Source: Xanthobacteraceae bacterium
GTDB lineage: Bacteria; Pseudomonadota; Alphaproteobacteria; Rhizobiales; Xanthobacteraceae
Direction: 5' to 3'
DNA: 14,355 bases
Assembly: GCA_025929595.1 (NCBI GenBank)
Contig: JAICQA010000029.1
Coordinates: 1-14,355, forward strand
Shown here piece by piece: positions 1-6,974 of this stretch. The notes under the pieces are model-generated. The model was not told where the DNA came from and did not search any database. It was given only the letters and a program-made list of their open reading frames with translations. Within the stretch, counting starts at the first letter, position 1, and the number at the start of each line of letters is the position of its first letter. The translations under genes were made by a program, and so were the position numbers.

Positions 1-497
1 GCATGCATGCCGAGCACCGAATGATAGCCGGGCATGCCGGCGTCCCAGGCGGGCAGGGCCCGGGCGATCCGGTCGCGCAGCATCCGCGAGCGGGCAGTGA
101 AGAAGTCGATCTGATGCCCGGCAAGCAGCGCAAGCGCGTCGCGCGGCGCCTCGACCGTCACGTCCTCGAGCACCCTTCCCGCCGCGTGCCAGCGGCCTTC
201 GACCAGATGCCCGATCGCGCCAAGATGCATCTGCTCGCGGCGGTTCGCCGGCAGCTTGCGTGCGGCTTCGAGCGAGACGCGCGCCGCCGGCAGTGCGCCG
301 GCTTCCGCCGCGAGAATGTGCAGATAGGCGCGTAGCGCATGCGCCATGACGAAGTCCGGGCTCTCCGCGATCGCCGTGTCCACGGTGGACACCGGATCGC
401 CGGAGAACAGCGTGAGCTGGCGCGAGGCCTGCTCGAATTGCTTGAGGCTCGCGTCGGTCGCACCCGTCAGTTGGTGGCCGCGAATATCGGTCAGCAT
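1..497 (-). CDS. TTC38-family tetratricopeptide-like protein, N-terminal part (cut by window edge)
   Basis: On the minus strand an open frame runs from ATG at 497-495 to the window edge without a stop, giving about 165 residues. The start has a good ribosome site, AAGGAG six bases upstream. The product is helical and alanine-rich. It ends in AGHQIDFFT, then MLRDRIARALPAW, then MPGYHSVLGMHA, the pattern I know from bacterial proteins related to human TTC38 (a TPR-like protein of unknown activity). Those proteins are roughly 400-470 residues long, so less than half is visible. No signal peptide is seen, so it is probably cytoplasmic. It is divergent from the TetR gene at 729 and shares a 231-bp intergenic region holding two operator-like copies, so TetR control is plausible. 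Family assignment is by motif recall; no biochemical role can be given. The overlapping frames here are arginine-rich shadows. Confidence 0.8.
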   Translation of the reverse strand, partial: MLTDIRGHQLTGATDASLKQFEQASRQLTLFSGDPVSTVDTAIAESPDFVMAHALRAYLHILAAEAGALPAARVSLEAARKLPANRREQMHLGAIGHLVEGRWHAAGRVLEDVTVEAPRDALALLAGHQIDFFTARSRMLRDRIARALPAWDAGMPGYHSVLGMH

Positions 498-537
498 CGT
501 CTGCTCCTTGCCGCAAATTCGATTTTGAAAGGGGTGG

Positions 538-554
538 GGCGCGCGCGGCGCGCC
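538..554. repeat. GC-only inverted repeat in the leader of the TPR gene
   Basis: GGCGCGC (538-544) and GCGCGCC (548-554) form a perfect 7-bp inverted repeat with a 3-base spacer, about 40 bases upstream of the minus-strand start at 497. If transcription begins further upstream, the leader RNA would carry a stable hairpin. No T-run follows on either strand, so it is not an intrinsic terminator. It may be a by-product of the high GC content. Confidence 0.35.
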
Positions 555-599
555 GAGCTGGACGCGGAACCTAAGGATTTGTGCCGGCCGCACTAGTGA

Positions 600-621
600 A
601 CTCGTGGTCCAGCAGGCCCAC
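600..621. promoter_or_regulatory. Upstream operator-like copy in the TetR / TPR divergent region
   Basis: This 22-bp segment matches 709-730 at 19 of 22 positions. Both contain ACTCGTGGT and AGGCCCA. Here the dyad is degraded (GTGAAC-TCGTG-GTCCAG), but it abuts a perfect 8-bp palindrome, CACTAGTG, at 591-598. An AT-rich stretch (621-636) follows directly. It lies about 100 bp upstream of the minus-strand TPR gene and 109 bp from the second copy. I read it as a second, weaker binding site of the TetR protein encoded next to it. That is inference from the repeat and the divergent arrangement. Confidence 0.45.
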
Positions 622-704
622 TTAATTTTCTAATGGAATATCAGGGCGATACGGCCGCTCTCGTGATCGCGGGCACAGGCGGGTACGGCTGTCGCACGTC
701 GCGA

Positions 705-730
705 CTGTACTCGTGGTACAGTAGGCCCAT
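705..730. promoter_or_regulatory. Probable TetR operator overlapping the regulator's own start
   Basis: CTGTAC-TCGTG-GTACAG (705-721) is a perfect 6-bp inverted repeat with a 5-bp spacer. It ends seven bases before the ATG at 729 and lies inside the segment repeated at 600-621. TetR-family dimers usually bind such short dyads and commonly repress their own gene. The only Shine-Dalgarno-like bases before the start (AGTAGG, 720-725) lie in the same segment, so a bound dimer would cover the region just before the start codon. The site is seen directly; which protein binds it is inferred from position. Confidence 0.55.
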
Positions 731-1355
731 GCTCCAACGCACCCGAAAAGGCGAGGAAACGCGTGAGCGGCTGCTCGAACTGGCGGAATCGGCCGTCCTG
801 CAGAAGGGATTCGCCGGAACCTCGATCGACGAACTGATCGCCGCCGCCGGCATCACCAAGGGCGGCTTCTTCTATCACTTCAAGGACAAGAGCGAACTGG
901 CGAAGGGACTGCTCCTGCGCCACCTCGAGCACGACAAGGCGATCCTCGACGACGTTTTCCGTCGCGCCGATGAATTGCATGAAGACCCGCTGCACAGCTT
1001 CCTCATCGGCCTGAAGTTGTTTGCGGAAGTCCTGTCGAATTTGCCCGCGGCGCATCCCGGCTGCCTTGCTGCGTCCTACGCCTATCAGGACCAGCTCTTC
1101 AGCCAGGAGATTCGCGAGCTGAACCGCATGGGCGTCGGACGCTGGCGCGCACGGTTTCGCGACCGCCTCGGCCGCATCGTCGAGCGTTACCCGCCGCGCA
1201 TCGCGATCGACATCGATGTGCTGGCGGACATGCCGCTGACGCTCGTCGAGGGCGGCATCGTCAACGGCAAGGTGCTCAAGGACGACACCATCCTGCCCAA
1301 CCAGATCCTCGCCTATCGCGAGTTCATCCGGCAGGTGTTCCTGCCCGATCGCTGA
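729..1355 (+). CDS. TetR/AcrR-family transcriptional regulator
   Basis: This is a 208-residue protein, the usual size for the family. Residues about 10-55 hold the N-terminal DNA-binding domain, with the helix-turn-helix TSIDELIAAAGITKGGFFYH (31-50) followed by FKDKSEL. The C-terminal ligand-binding half contains HPGCLAASYA (109-118) and a VEGGIVNGKVLKD segment typical of the family's dimer-forming helices. The frame stays open upstream to an ATG at 633. Those 32 extra residues do not look like TetR sequence and would be encoded across the operator, so I chose ATG 729, where the typical N-terminus (RKGEETRERLLELA) begins. The gene lies 90 bp upstream of lutA and is divergent from the TPR gene. 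A likely operator overlaps its start, suggesting autoregulation. Its ligand is unknown. It could also affect the lut genes, but I saw no copy of the operator in front of lutA. Confidence 0.9.
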   Translation: MLQRTRKGEETRERLLELAESAVLQKGFAGTSIDELIAAAGITKGGFFYHFKDKSELAKGLLLRHLEHDKAILDDVFRRADELHEDPLHSFLIGLKLFAEVLSNLPAAHPGCLAASYAYQDQLFSQEIRELNRMGVGRWRARFRDRLGRIVERYPPRIAIDIDVLADMPLTLVEGGIVNGKVLKDDTILPNQILAYREFIRQVFLPDR

Positions 1356-1445
1356 ATTTCTTGCCGCTTGAACCCGTCATGACCCTGCGCCAGATTGCCT
1401 GCGCCTTTGGGAGCCGTCCGCCGCTCTGCGGCAAGGAAGTAGAGT

Positions 1446-2231
1446 ATGGCCGCTGAAACCGGCTCGCGCCCGCGCGTCGGGCTGTTCGTCACCTGCCTGG
1501 TCGACCTGATCCGTCCCAAGATCGGCTTCGCGAGCGTCAAGCTGCTCGAAGACGCCGGCTGCGACGTGGAGGTGCCGTCGCAGACCTGCTGCGGCCAGCC
1601 GGCGTTCAACTCCGGCGACCGCAGGACGACGCGCGCGATTGCCGAGAAGGTGATCAAGACGTTCGAGGCGTACGACTATGTCGTGGCGCCGTCGGGCTCG
1701 TGCGCCGGCATGATCAAGCTGCATTATCCCGAACTGTTCGCGGGCGAGCCGGAGTGGCTGCGCCGTGTCGACGCGCTCTGCGCGCGCACCCATGAGCTGG
1801 TGAGCTTTCTCGTCGACGTGATGAAAGTCGAACGCGTCGATCTGCTCTACGACGGTACCGTCACCTATCACGACGCCTGCTCGGGCCTGCGCGAGCTCGG
1901 CATCAAGGCGCAGCCGCGCAAGCTGCTGAATTCGATTGCCGGTCTGCACATCGCCGAGATGAAAGACGCCGATGTCTGCTGCGGCTTCGGTGGCACGTTC
2001 TGCGTGAAGTACCCCGAGGTTTCGAACGCGATCGTCGAGAAGAAGGCGCAGAACATCGCGGCGACCGGTGCGCTGACGCTGCTCGCGGGCGACCTCGGCT
2101 GCCTGATGAACATGGCCGGCAAGCTTCAGCGCCTCGGCAAGCCCGTGGTCGCGCGTCACGTCGCCGAATTGCTCGCGGGCATGACCAACGAGCCCGCGAT
2201 CGGCGAAAAGCCGAAGGTGAACGGACAATGA
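1446..2231 (+). CDS. lutA: LutA-type Fe-S oxidoreductase subunit (CCG domains)
   Basis: The 261-residue protein has two CCG domains. QTCCGQPAFNSG (residues 46-57) and ADVCCGFGGTFCVKYPEVS (175-193) are the cysteine-rich signatures of LutA/YkgE, a relative of the heterodisulfide reductase subunit. Further cysteines expected to act as ligands are C7, C86 (SGSCAGM) and C145 (YHDACSGLRE). With LutB and LutC it forms the iron-sulphur enzyme that oxidises L-lactate to pyruvate in Bacillus, passing electrons to the respiratory chain. It is probably cytoplasmic, as no signal peptide or membrane segment is seen. The start has GGAAG upstream. LutA is usually about 240 residues, so the last 15-20 residues are an extension. 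The stop overlaps the next ATG by four bases. The 90 bp upstream hold no promoter I would defend. The exact substrate (L-lactate or another 2-hydroxyacid) cannot be read from sequence. Confidence 0.9.
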   Translation: MAAETGSRPRVGLFVTCLVDLIRPKIGFASVKLLEDAGCDVEVPSQTCCGQPAFNSGDRRTTRAIAEKVIKTFEAYDYVVAPSGSCAGMIKLHYPELFAGEPEWLRRVDALCARTHELVSFLVDVMKVERVDLLYDGTVTYHDACSGLRELGIKAQPRKLLNSIAGLHIAEMKDADVCCGFGGTFCVKYPEVSNAIVEKKAQNIAATGALTLLAGDLGCLMNMAGKLQRLGKPVVARHVAELLAGMTNEPAIGEKPKVNGQ

Positions 2232-2731
2232 GCGCGCCTTTCGCACGCACCGCACGGCGCGAGGACGCGGCGGAGATCGCGCGCATCTATAATGAAGGCA
2301 TCGAGGATCGCGTCGCGACGTTTGAGACCGAACTGCGCGGCGAGAAGGACGTGCTGCGCTGGTTCGACGAAGAACGCACGATGGTCGTGGTCGAGCAGGA
2401 CGGCCGCGTCTCGGCCTTCGCCAGCGCCTTCAACTATCGGCCGCGCCGCTGCTATGACGGGGTGCGCGAGTTCTCCGTTTATGTCTCGCGCGACGCGCGC
2501 GGCAACGGCCTCGGCGGCGTCGCGCTGAATGCGCTGTTCGACGCGGCGCGCGCGCGCGGCGACTGGAAGCTGCTGTCGCGCGTCTTCCCAGAAAATCAGG
2601 CGAGCCTGAAACTCCTGAAATCGCTCGGTTTTCGCGAGGTCGGCACCTATATTCGTCACGCCAAACTCGACGGGCAATGGCGCGACGTGGTGATCGTCGA
2701 GAAGCTGCTTAATGAGGGGGAGGCGGCATGA
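2228..2731 (+). CDS. GNAT N-acetyltransferase, phosphinothricin/arsinothricin (PAT/ArsN1) type, inside the lut operon
   Basis: The 167-residue protein is a full-length GNAT. It opens with ARREDAAEIARIYNEGIEDR (residues 9-28) and ATFETE, the hallmark start of phosphinothricin acetyltransferases and the related arsinothricin enzyme ArsN1. It continues with YRPRRCYDGVREFSVYVS (70-87), the acetyl-CoA loop RDARGNGLG (88-96), SRVFPENQASLKLLKSLGF (117-135) and WRDVVIVEKLL at the end. Known relatives acetylate the amino group of glutamate-analogue toxins with acetyl-CoA; the natural substrate here is unknown. ATGA overlaps at both ends (2228 with lutA, 2731 with lutB) tie its translation to the lut genes, so it is made whenever they are. 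No arsenic gene lies in the window. It could instead acetylate a metabolite tied to 2-hydroxyacid use. Family confidence is high; substrate confidence is low. Confidence 0.9.
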   Translation: MSAPFARTARREDAAEIARIYNEGIEDRVATFETELRGEKDVLRWFDEERTMVVVEQDGRVSAFASAFNYRPRRCYDGVREFSVYVSRDARGNGLGGVALNALFDAARARGDWKLLSRVFPENQASLKLLKSLGFREVGTYIRHAKLDGQWRDVVIVEKLLNEGEAA

Positions 2732-4236
2732 GCGTCCCCATCACCTCGCCGCAGTTCAAGGGCAACGCGAAAGCCGCGCTCAAGGACGTGCAGCTCCAGC
2801 GCGCGCTCGGCAAGGTCGAGTCGGGCTTCATCGGCAAGCGCGCGCAGGTCGCCGCCCGCCTGCCCGAGTTCGAGCAGCTCCGCGATCTCGCGCGCGACAT
2901 CAAGGATCACACGCTCGCGCATCTCGATCTCTACCTGGAAGCCTACGAGGCGCGGGTGAAAGAGAGCGGCGGCCATGTGCATTGGGCCGCGACCGCCGAG
3001 GACGCGCGCAAGATTATTCTGGACATCTGCAAGCGGCTCGAAGCGAAGACGGTCACCAAGGGCAAGAGCATGATCGCCGAGGAGATCGGCCTCAATGCTC
3101 ATTTGTCCGAGGCGGGCATCGTGCCGATCGAGACCGATCTCGGCGAATACATCATCCAGCTGCGCGACGAGGCGCCCTCGCACATCATCGCGCCGGCGAT
3201 CCACCTGAACAAGGAGCAGATCGAGGCCGACTTCCGCCGCGTGCACACGGATTTGCCGCCGGAGCGCAATCTCGACGAGCCCGCCTCGCTGATGGCCGAG
3301 GCGCGCGCCGTGCTTCGCGAGAAATTCCTCGCGGCCGATGTCGGCATCACCGGCGCGAACTTTCTGATTGCCGAGACCGGCACGTCGGTCATCGTCACCA
3401 ACGAAGGCAACGGCGATCTCACGCAGACGCTGCCGAAGGCGCATGTCGTGCTGGCGTCGATCGAGAAGGTGGTGCCGACGCTGGAGGACGTATCGACCAT
3501 CCTGCGCGTGCTGGCGCGTTCCGCGACCGGGCAGGAGATTTCGGTCTACACCACCTTCTCAACCGGCCCGCGCCGCGCCGACGATCCCGACGGGCCCGGC
3601 GAGTATCATGTCGTCCTGCTCGACAACGGCCGCTCCTCGATGCTGAGCGGCCAATTCCGCGAGATGCTCCGCTGCATCCGCTGCGGCGCCTGCATGAACC
3701 ACTGCCCGGTCTACGGCGCCGTCGGCGGGCACGCCTATGGCTGGGTCTATCCCGGTCCGATGGGCGCCGTGCTCACGCCGTCGCTGATCGGCGTCGACAA
3801 GGCCGGGCATTTGCCGAACGCGTCCACCTTCTGCGGACGCTGCGAGGAAGTGTGCCCCGTCCGCATTCCGTTGCCCAAGCTCATGCGTCACTGGCGCGAG
3901 CGCGAGTTCGAGCGTCATCTTTCGCCGGCGACCGTGCGCACCGGGCTCGGCTTCTGGGCATTCTTTGCGCGCCGCCCGCGTCTCTATCGCTGGGCGACGC
4001 AGCGCGCGATGCGCTTTCTCGCGTTGTTCGGCGGCAACCGCGGCCGCATGCACTGGCTGCCGTTCGCCGGCGGCTGGACGCGGCACCGCGACTTCCCCAT
4101 TCCGGAGCGCGAGACGTTCCAGGTGCAATGGGCGAAGCGGAAAAAGGCGGAAGCGAAGGCAGTCGCGGAGGCCGACGCCAACGCGCGCCGTGCGGCCGAG
4201 GCCGCCGCGAAGGATAAAGCGGAGGCTGCGCAATGA
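2728..4236 (+). CDS. lutB: LutB-type iron-sulphur protein with LUD domain and 4Fe-4S motifs
   Basis: The 502-residue protein has an N-terminal LUD domain (roughly 60-295, with TKGKSMIAEEIGLN, FLIAETGTSVIVTNEGNGDL and a VVLASIEKVVPTLEDV segment). A ferredoxin-like part follows, with C316-x2-C319-x2-C322-x3-C326 (CIRCGACMNHCPVYG), GGHAYGWVYPGPMGAVL and C369-x2-C372-x3-C376 (CGRCEEVCPV). This matches LutB/YkgF of the L-lactate oxidation complex, where the clusters are expected to carry electrons from LutA and LutC partners. It starts inside the GNAT stop (ATGA) and ends in the lutC start (ATGA), so all four genes are coupled. The C-terminus from about residue 468 is a charged Lys/Ala/Glu helix-like tail that I do not recall from Bacillus LutB. 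A second frame is open over nearly the whole gene, but it is arginine-rich and unlike any protein I know. Confidence 0.93.
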   Translation: MSVPITSPQFKGNAKAALKDVQLQRALGKVESGFIGKRAQVAARLPEFEQLRDLARDIKDHTLAHLDLYLEAYEARVKESGGHVHWAATAEDARKIILDICKRLEAKTVTKGKSMIAEEIGLNAHLSEAGIVPIETDLGEYIIQLRDEAPSHIIAPAIHLNKEQIEADFRRVHTDLPPERNLDEPASLMAEARAVLREKFLAADVGITGANFLIAETGTSVIVTNEGNGDLTQTLPKAHVVLASIEKVVPTLEDVSTILRVLARSATGQEISVYTTFSTGPRRADDPDGPGEYHVVLLDNGRSSMLSGQFREMLRCIRCGACMNHCPVYGAVGGHAYGWVYPGPMGAVLTPSLIGVDKAGHLPNASTFCGRCEEVCPVRIPLPKLMRHWREREFERHLSPATVRTGLGFWAFFARRPRLYRWATQRAMRFLALFGGNRGRMHWLPFAGGWTRHRDFPIPERETFQVQWAKRKKAEAKAVAEADANARRAAEAAAKDKAEAAQ

Positions 4237-4907
4237 GCGGTCGCGATGTCGTGCTCGGCTCGATCCGCCGCTCGCTCGGCGTGAGCGGCGGCGAAGCGCC
4301 GCGCCGTACCGTGACCGGCGAGCGTCTTGCGCGTCATCCGCGTGGCGTCGTGCCGGAGCGCGGCGCGCAGCCGCCGCGCCGGCGCGTCAATCTCTTCCGC
4401 GCCATGCTGGCCGAAGCGAATGGCTCGACCGAAGAAATTGCGTCGATCGAGGATGTGCCGGCGGCGGTCGCGGCTTACTTGCGTTCGAAAAATCTGCCTA
4501 TGACCGTCCGCCGCGGCGCCGATCCGCTGCTCGCGTCGGTCCCGTGGGAGCGGGAAGGGACGCTTGAGGTCACGACCGGCCGCTCCGACGGCCATCAGCT
4601 TGCGTCGGTTTCGCATGCCTTCCGGGGCGTCGCCGAGACCGGCACGCTGGTGCTGACCTCCGGCGGCGACAATCCGACCACGCTCAACTTCCTGCCCGAG
4701 CACCATATCGTTGTGCTCGAGGCGAAGGACATCGTGGGCGACTACGAGTCGGTCTGGGACGCGCTGCGCAAGAAGGTCGGCGCGAAGATGCCGCGCACGG
4801 TCAACTGGATCACCGGTGCCTCGCGTTCCGCCGATATCGAGCAGGTCCTGCTGAACGGCGCGCACGGCCCGAAGGGGCTTCACGTCATCATCGTCGGCAA
4901 GCCGTAA
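4233..4907 (+). CDS. lutC: LutC-type LUD-domain protein
   Basis: The 224-residue protein is the third LutABC component (YkgG/LutC). Family motifs are HAFRGVAETGTLVLTSGGDN (128-147), TTLNFLPEHHIVVL (149-162) and WITGASRSADIEQVLLNGAH (192-211), followed by GPKGLHVIIV. The N-terminal 60 residues are arginine-rich and poorly conserved, which is common in the family. It is required with LutA and LutB for L-lactate growth in Bacillus; its own catalytic part is not well defined. The start lies in the lutB stop (ATGA), so translation is coupled. The next gene begins 62 bp downstream. No convincing terminator lies between: the imperfect stem near 4911-4929 lacks a T-run, so read-through into the hydrolase pair is possible. 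Confidence 0.92.
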   Translation: MSGRDVVLGSIRRSLGVSGGEAPRRTVTGERLARHPRGVVPERGAQPPRRRVNLFRAMLAEANGSTEEIASIEDVPAAVAAYLRSKNLPMTVRRGADPLLASVPWEREGTLEVTTGRSDGHQLASVSHAFRGVAETGTLVLTSGGDNPTTLNFLPEHHIVVLEAKDIVGDYESVWDALRKKVGAKMPRTVNWITGASRSADIEQVLLNGAHGPKGLHVIIVGKP

Positions 4908-4969
4908 ATTCCGGTCGCCTTCGACGGGAAAAGATGCAAATAAGCGCCCGCCGTTCCGGGGTCAGGTGA

Positions 4970-6214
4970 ATGCAGCAGCCGATCAAGAAGCGCGACGTCA
5001 TTTTCGTCTGCGGCTACGAGGTTTCCCGGCCGGAAGGGCATCATCGCCGCTTCTCGAAGGAGCTCCCGCTGTTCGAGGCGGCGTGGAACGTGAAGGCGGA
5101 CCTCTCGCCGCCGTCCGTCGACGAGAAGAATTACACGGCGATCTGGAAGCTGAAGACGCGCGGGCCGAACTGGCAGGTCGACACCGACTACCGCATGTTC
5201 TGGTGGGGCGACATCATCGCCGCCGATTTCGAGATGTCGAACCTGCGCCGCTTCTATGTCGGCTGGCTCGCCTTCCTCGATTTCGTTTTGTCCGGCGCGC
5301 TGTTCGCCTATTTTCGCACCAACTGGCGTTACGCGCTCTTCTTTCTCTATCCCTACGTGCTGATGCTGATCGCGGGGTTCGCCGGCTTCTACATCAGCCG
5401 CCGCCTGCTCGGCGGCGTTCCGCTCGGCGATCTTATTTCAGTCCTCATCGGACTGGCCTGCGCCTTCGTCATGGTGACGCTGCCGCCGAAGCCGCTCTAT
5501 ATCGGCTATCTGCTGAACGACTGGTACTTCGCCTCCGACCTCGTGCATCGCCGGCGCGTGCATCTCGATCAGCGGCTCGACGGCTTTGCCCGCGAGCTGG
5601 TGCAGGTCGCGCGGCAATCGACGGCGGATGAAATCCTGATCGTCGGGCACAGTCTCGGTGCCGTTCAGGCGATCGATGTGGCGGCGCGTGCGAAACGCCT
5701 CGATCCGGCCTTCGGCACGAAAGGAGCGCCCGTTCGCATCATGACGATCGGCTCCTCGCTCCTGAAGATCGGTTTGCATCCGAAGGCCGCCGAGCTGAAG
5801 GCGGCGGTGTCCGCGGTCGCGAACGATTCCGACCTTTACTGGGTCGAGTTTCAGGCGATGACCGACATCGTCAACTTCTACAAATCGAATCCGGTCACGG
5901 ACCTCGACCTGCCGCCGGCCGGGATGCCGGTCGTGCAGATCGTGCGTGTCAAGCACATGCTGAAGCCCGAGACCTACAAGGGCCTGAAACGCGACTTCTT
6001 CCGCGTGCACCGGCAATTCGTCATGGGCAACGAGCAGCGCTACTATTACGACTACTACATGATGTGCTGCGGGCCGATCGCATTGCCGCAACGCGTCGAG
6101 TATCACGCGGGTGCCGTGGATTCCTTCGCACCCGACGGCAGCTTCAATCCCGCGCTGGTCGAAAGCGGACAGCGCTCCGGTTCATTCTTCGACGAGAAGA
6201 GCAGCGCATCGTGA
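4970..6214 (+). CDS. Membrane-embedded alpha/beta-hydrolase-like protein with GHSLG motif
   Basis: This 414-residue protein has no name I recognise. The N-terminus (RDVIFVCGYEVSRPEGHHRR, 8-27) resembles the first strand and oxyanion region of a lipase-like hydrolase. Three strongly hydrophobic segments follow at about 95-115, 121-142 and 152-170. Then comes the nucleophile elbow DEILIVGHSLGAVQAIDVAA with Ser228. Likely later triad residues lie in the C-terminal half, for example His in VRVKHMLKP, but I cannot fix the acid. The membrane hairpin thus sits inside the hydrolase fold, between its N-terminal part and the serine. No signal peptide is seen. ATG 4970 has only AGGTG close upstream; a GTG at 4966 lies in another frame. 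The stop overlaps the methyltransferase start (GTGA). A membrane lipase or esterase is the best guess; the substrate is unknown. Confidence 0.8.
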   Translation: MQQPIKKRDVIFVCGYEVSRPEGHHRRFSKELPLFEAAWNVKADLSPPSVDEKNYTAIWKLKTRGPNWQVDTDYRMFWWGDIIAADFEMSNLRRFYVGWLAFLDFVLSGALFAYFRTNWRYALFFLYPYVLMLIAGFAGFYISRRLLGGVPLGDLISVLIGLACAFVMVTLPPKPLYIGYLLNDWYFASDLVHRRRVHLDQRLDGFARELVQVARQSTADEILIVGHSLGAVQAIDVAARAKRLDPAFGTKGAPVRIMTIGSSLLKIGLHPKAAELKAAVSAVANDSDLYWVEFQAMTDIVNFYKSNPVTDLDLPPAGMPVVQIVRVKHMLKPETYKGLKRDFFRVHRQFVMGNEQRYYYDYYMMCCGPIALPQRVEYHAGAVDSFAPDGSFNPALVESGQRSGSFFDEKSSAS

Positions 6215-6795
6215 CCCCGACCGTCGCCAAGATTTTCTTCGTTTGCTGCGTCGTCGGCTGGTGGCTGATTCGCTTCCCCCACGAGCGCAAGGTCCGCAAG
6301 AACGCCATCAAGACCGATCAGCGCGACAGGACCGAAATCCTGCTGCTCGGCATTTCGCTCACCGGCCTCGGCATCATCCCGATCGTCTATGTGTTCACCG
6401 GATTTCCGGCCTTCGCCGAACGCGCCTTTGTCCCGGTGGGTGCGTGGTTCGGTATCGCGACGGGTCTGTTTTCGCTCTGGCTGTTCTGGCGCACCCACAA
6501 GGAGCTCGGCCGGAACTGGTCGGTGTCGCTCGAAGTCCGCGATAAACATGAGTTGATCACCGGCGGCGTCTATCGTTACGTCCGTCACCCGATGTATTCG
6601 GCCTTCTTCCTCTGGGCCGTCGCGCAGTTCCTGCTGCTGCCGAACTGGGCGGCCGGCCTGTCCGGCGTCGTCGGCTTCGGCACGCTCTATTTGTTCCGGG
6701 TCGGGCGCGAGGAAAAGCTGATGCTCGACGCCTTTGGCGAGCAGTATCGGACCTATATGGAACGGACGGCGCGCATCGTCCCCTGGGTTCACTAG
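6211..6795 (+). CDS. ICMT/PEMT-family integral membrane methyltransferase
   Basis: The 194-residue membrane protein has hydrophobic helices at about 5-21, 43-63, 74-93, 127-145 and 147-163. Its C-terminal signature GGVYRYVRHPMYSAFFLWA (118-136), REEKLM (166-171) and FGEQYRTYMERTARIVPW (175-192) is that of isoprenylcysteine carboxyl methyltransferase and phospholipid methyltransferase relatives, which use S-adenosylmethionine at the membrane. The frame is open upstream to 6064, but those residues are arginine-rich shadow. I chose GTG 6211 because it overlaps the hydrolase stop (GTGA) and directly precedes a hydrophobic start (MTPTVAKIFF). Bacteria are not known to prenylate their own proteins, so the substrate is probably a lipid or another small hydrophobic molecule. 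Coupling to the membrane hydrolase suggests the two act in one process. The 179 bp downstream hold only weak inverted repeats. Confidence 0.85.
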   Translation: MTPTVAKIFFVCCVVGWWLIRFPHERKVRKNAIKTDQRDRTEILLLGISLTGLGIIPIVYVFTGFPAFAERAFVPVGAWFGIATGLFSLWLFWRTHKELGRNWSVSLEVRDKHELITGGVYRYVRHPMYSAFFLWAVAQFLLLPNWAAGLSGVVGFGTLYLFRVGREEKLMLDAFGEQYRTYMERTARIVPWVH

Positions 6796-6826
6796 TCGAT
6801 CAGCGTTGTCCCGCCACGACACTGCC

Positions 6827-6842
6827 GTTGCAATTTCGCAAC
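6827..6842. repeat. Short inverted repeat GTTGC-N6-GCAAC after the methyltransferase gene
   Basis: GTTGC (6827-6831) and GCAAC (6838-6842) flank AATTTC, making a nearly perfect 16-bp palindrome 32 bases after the stop. There is no T-run, so it is not a classic terminator. It could be an operator for the gene at 6975 or chance. A second weak one, GCCGT/ACGGC, lies at 6900-6918. I see no sure promoter in 6796-6974. Confidence 0.25.
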
Positions 6843-6974
6843 ATCTCCGCCCGAAACCGGTGTTGGAAGCGTCTCAGACTAGCGGCCTGCCGGGACGCTG
6901 CCGTAAATAGGTAACGGCGCCGCACGCAGTCCTGCGGTCGAAATCAAAATATCGAGCTTGAATCGGGTCGAACA

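Noticed and set aside
633..728. Upstream extension of the TetR gene from ATG 633
   Set aside because: The 32 added residues do not resemble a TetR N-terminus and would be encoded across the operator dyad; ATG 729 fits the family.
1379..1456. A 25-codon frame (MTLRQIACAFG...) overlapping the lutA start, possibly a leader peptide
   Set aside because: It lacks a Shine-Dalgarno sequence and shows no run of regulatory codons or attenuator hairpin; probably chance.
2712..4217. A 501-codon open frame on the + strand over almost all of lutB in another frame
   Set aside because: It is very rich in Arg, Ala and Gly, has no domain I recognise, and is the expected by-product of high third-position GC in lutB, whose own frame has clear Fe-S motifs.
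4910..4930. Stem-like sequence after lutC as a terminator
   Set aside because: The pairing needs a bulge and no T-run follows.
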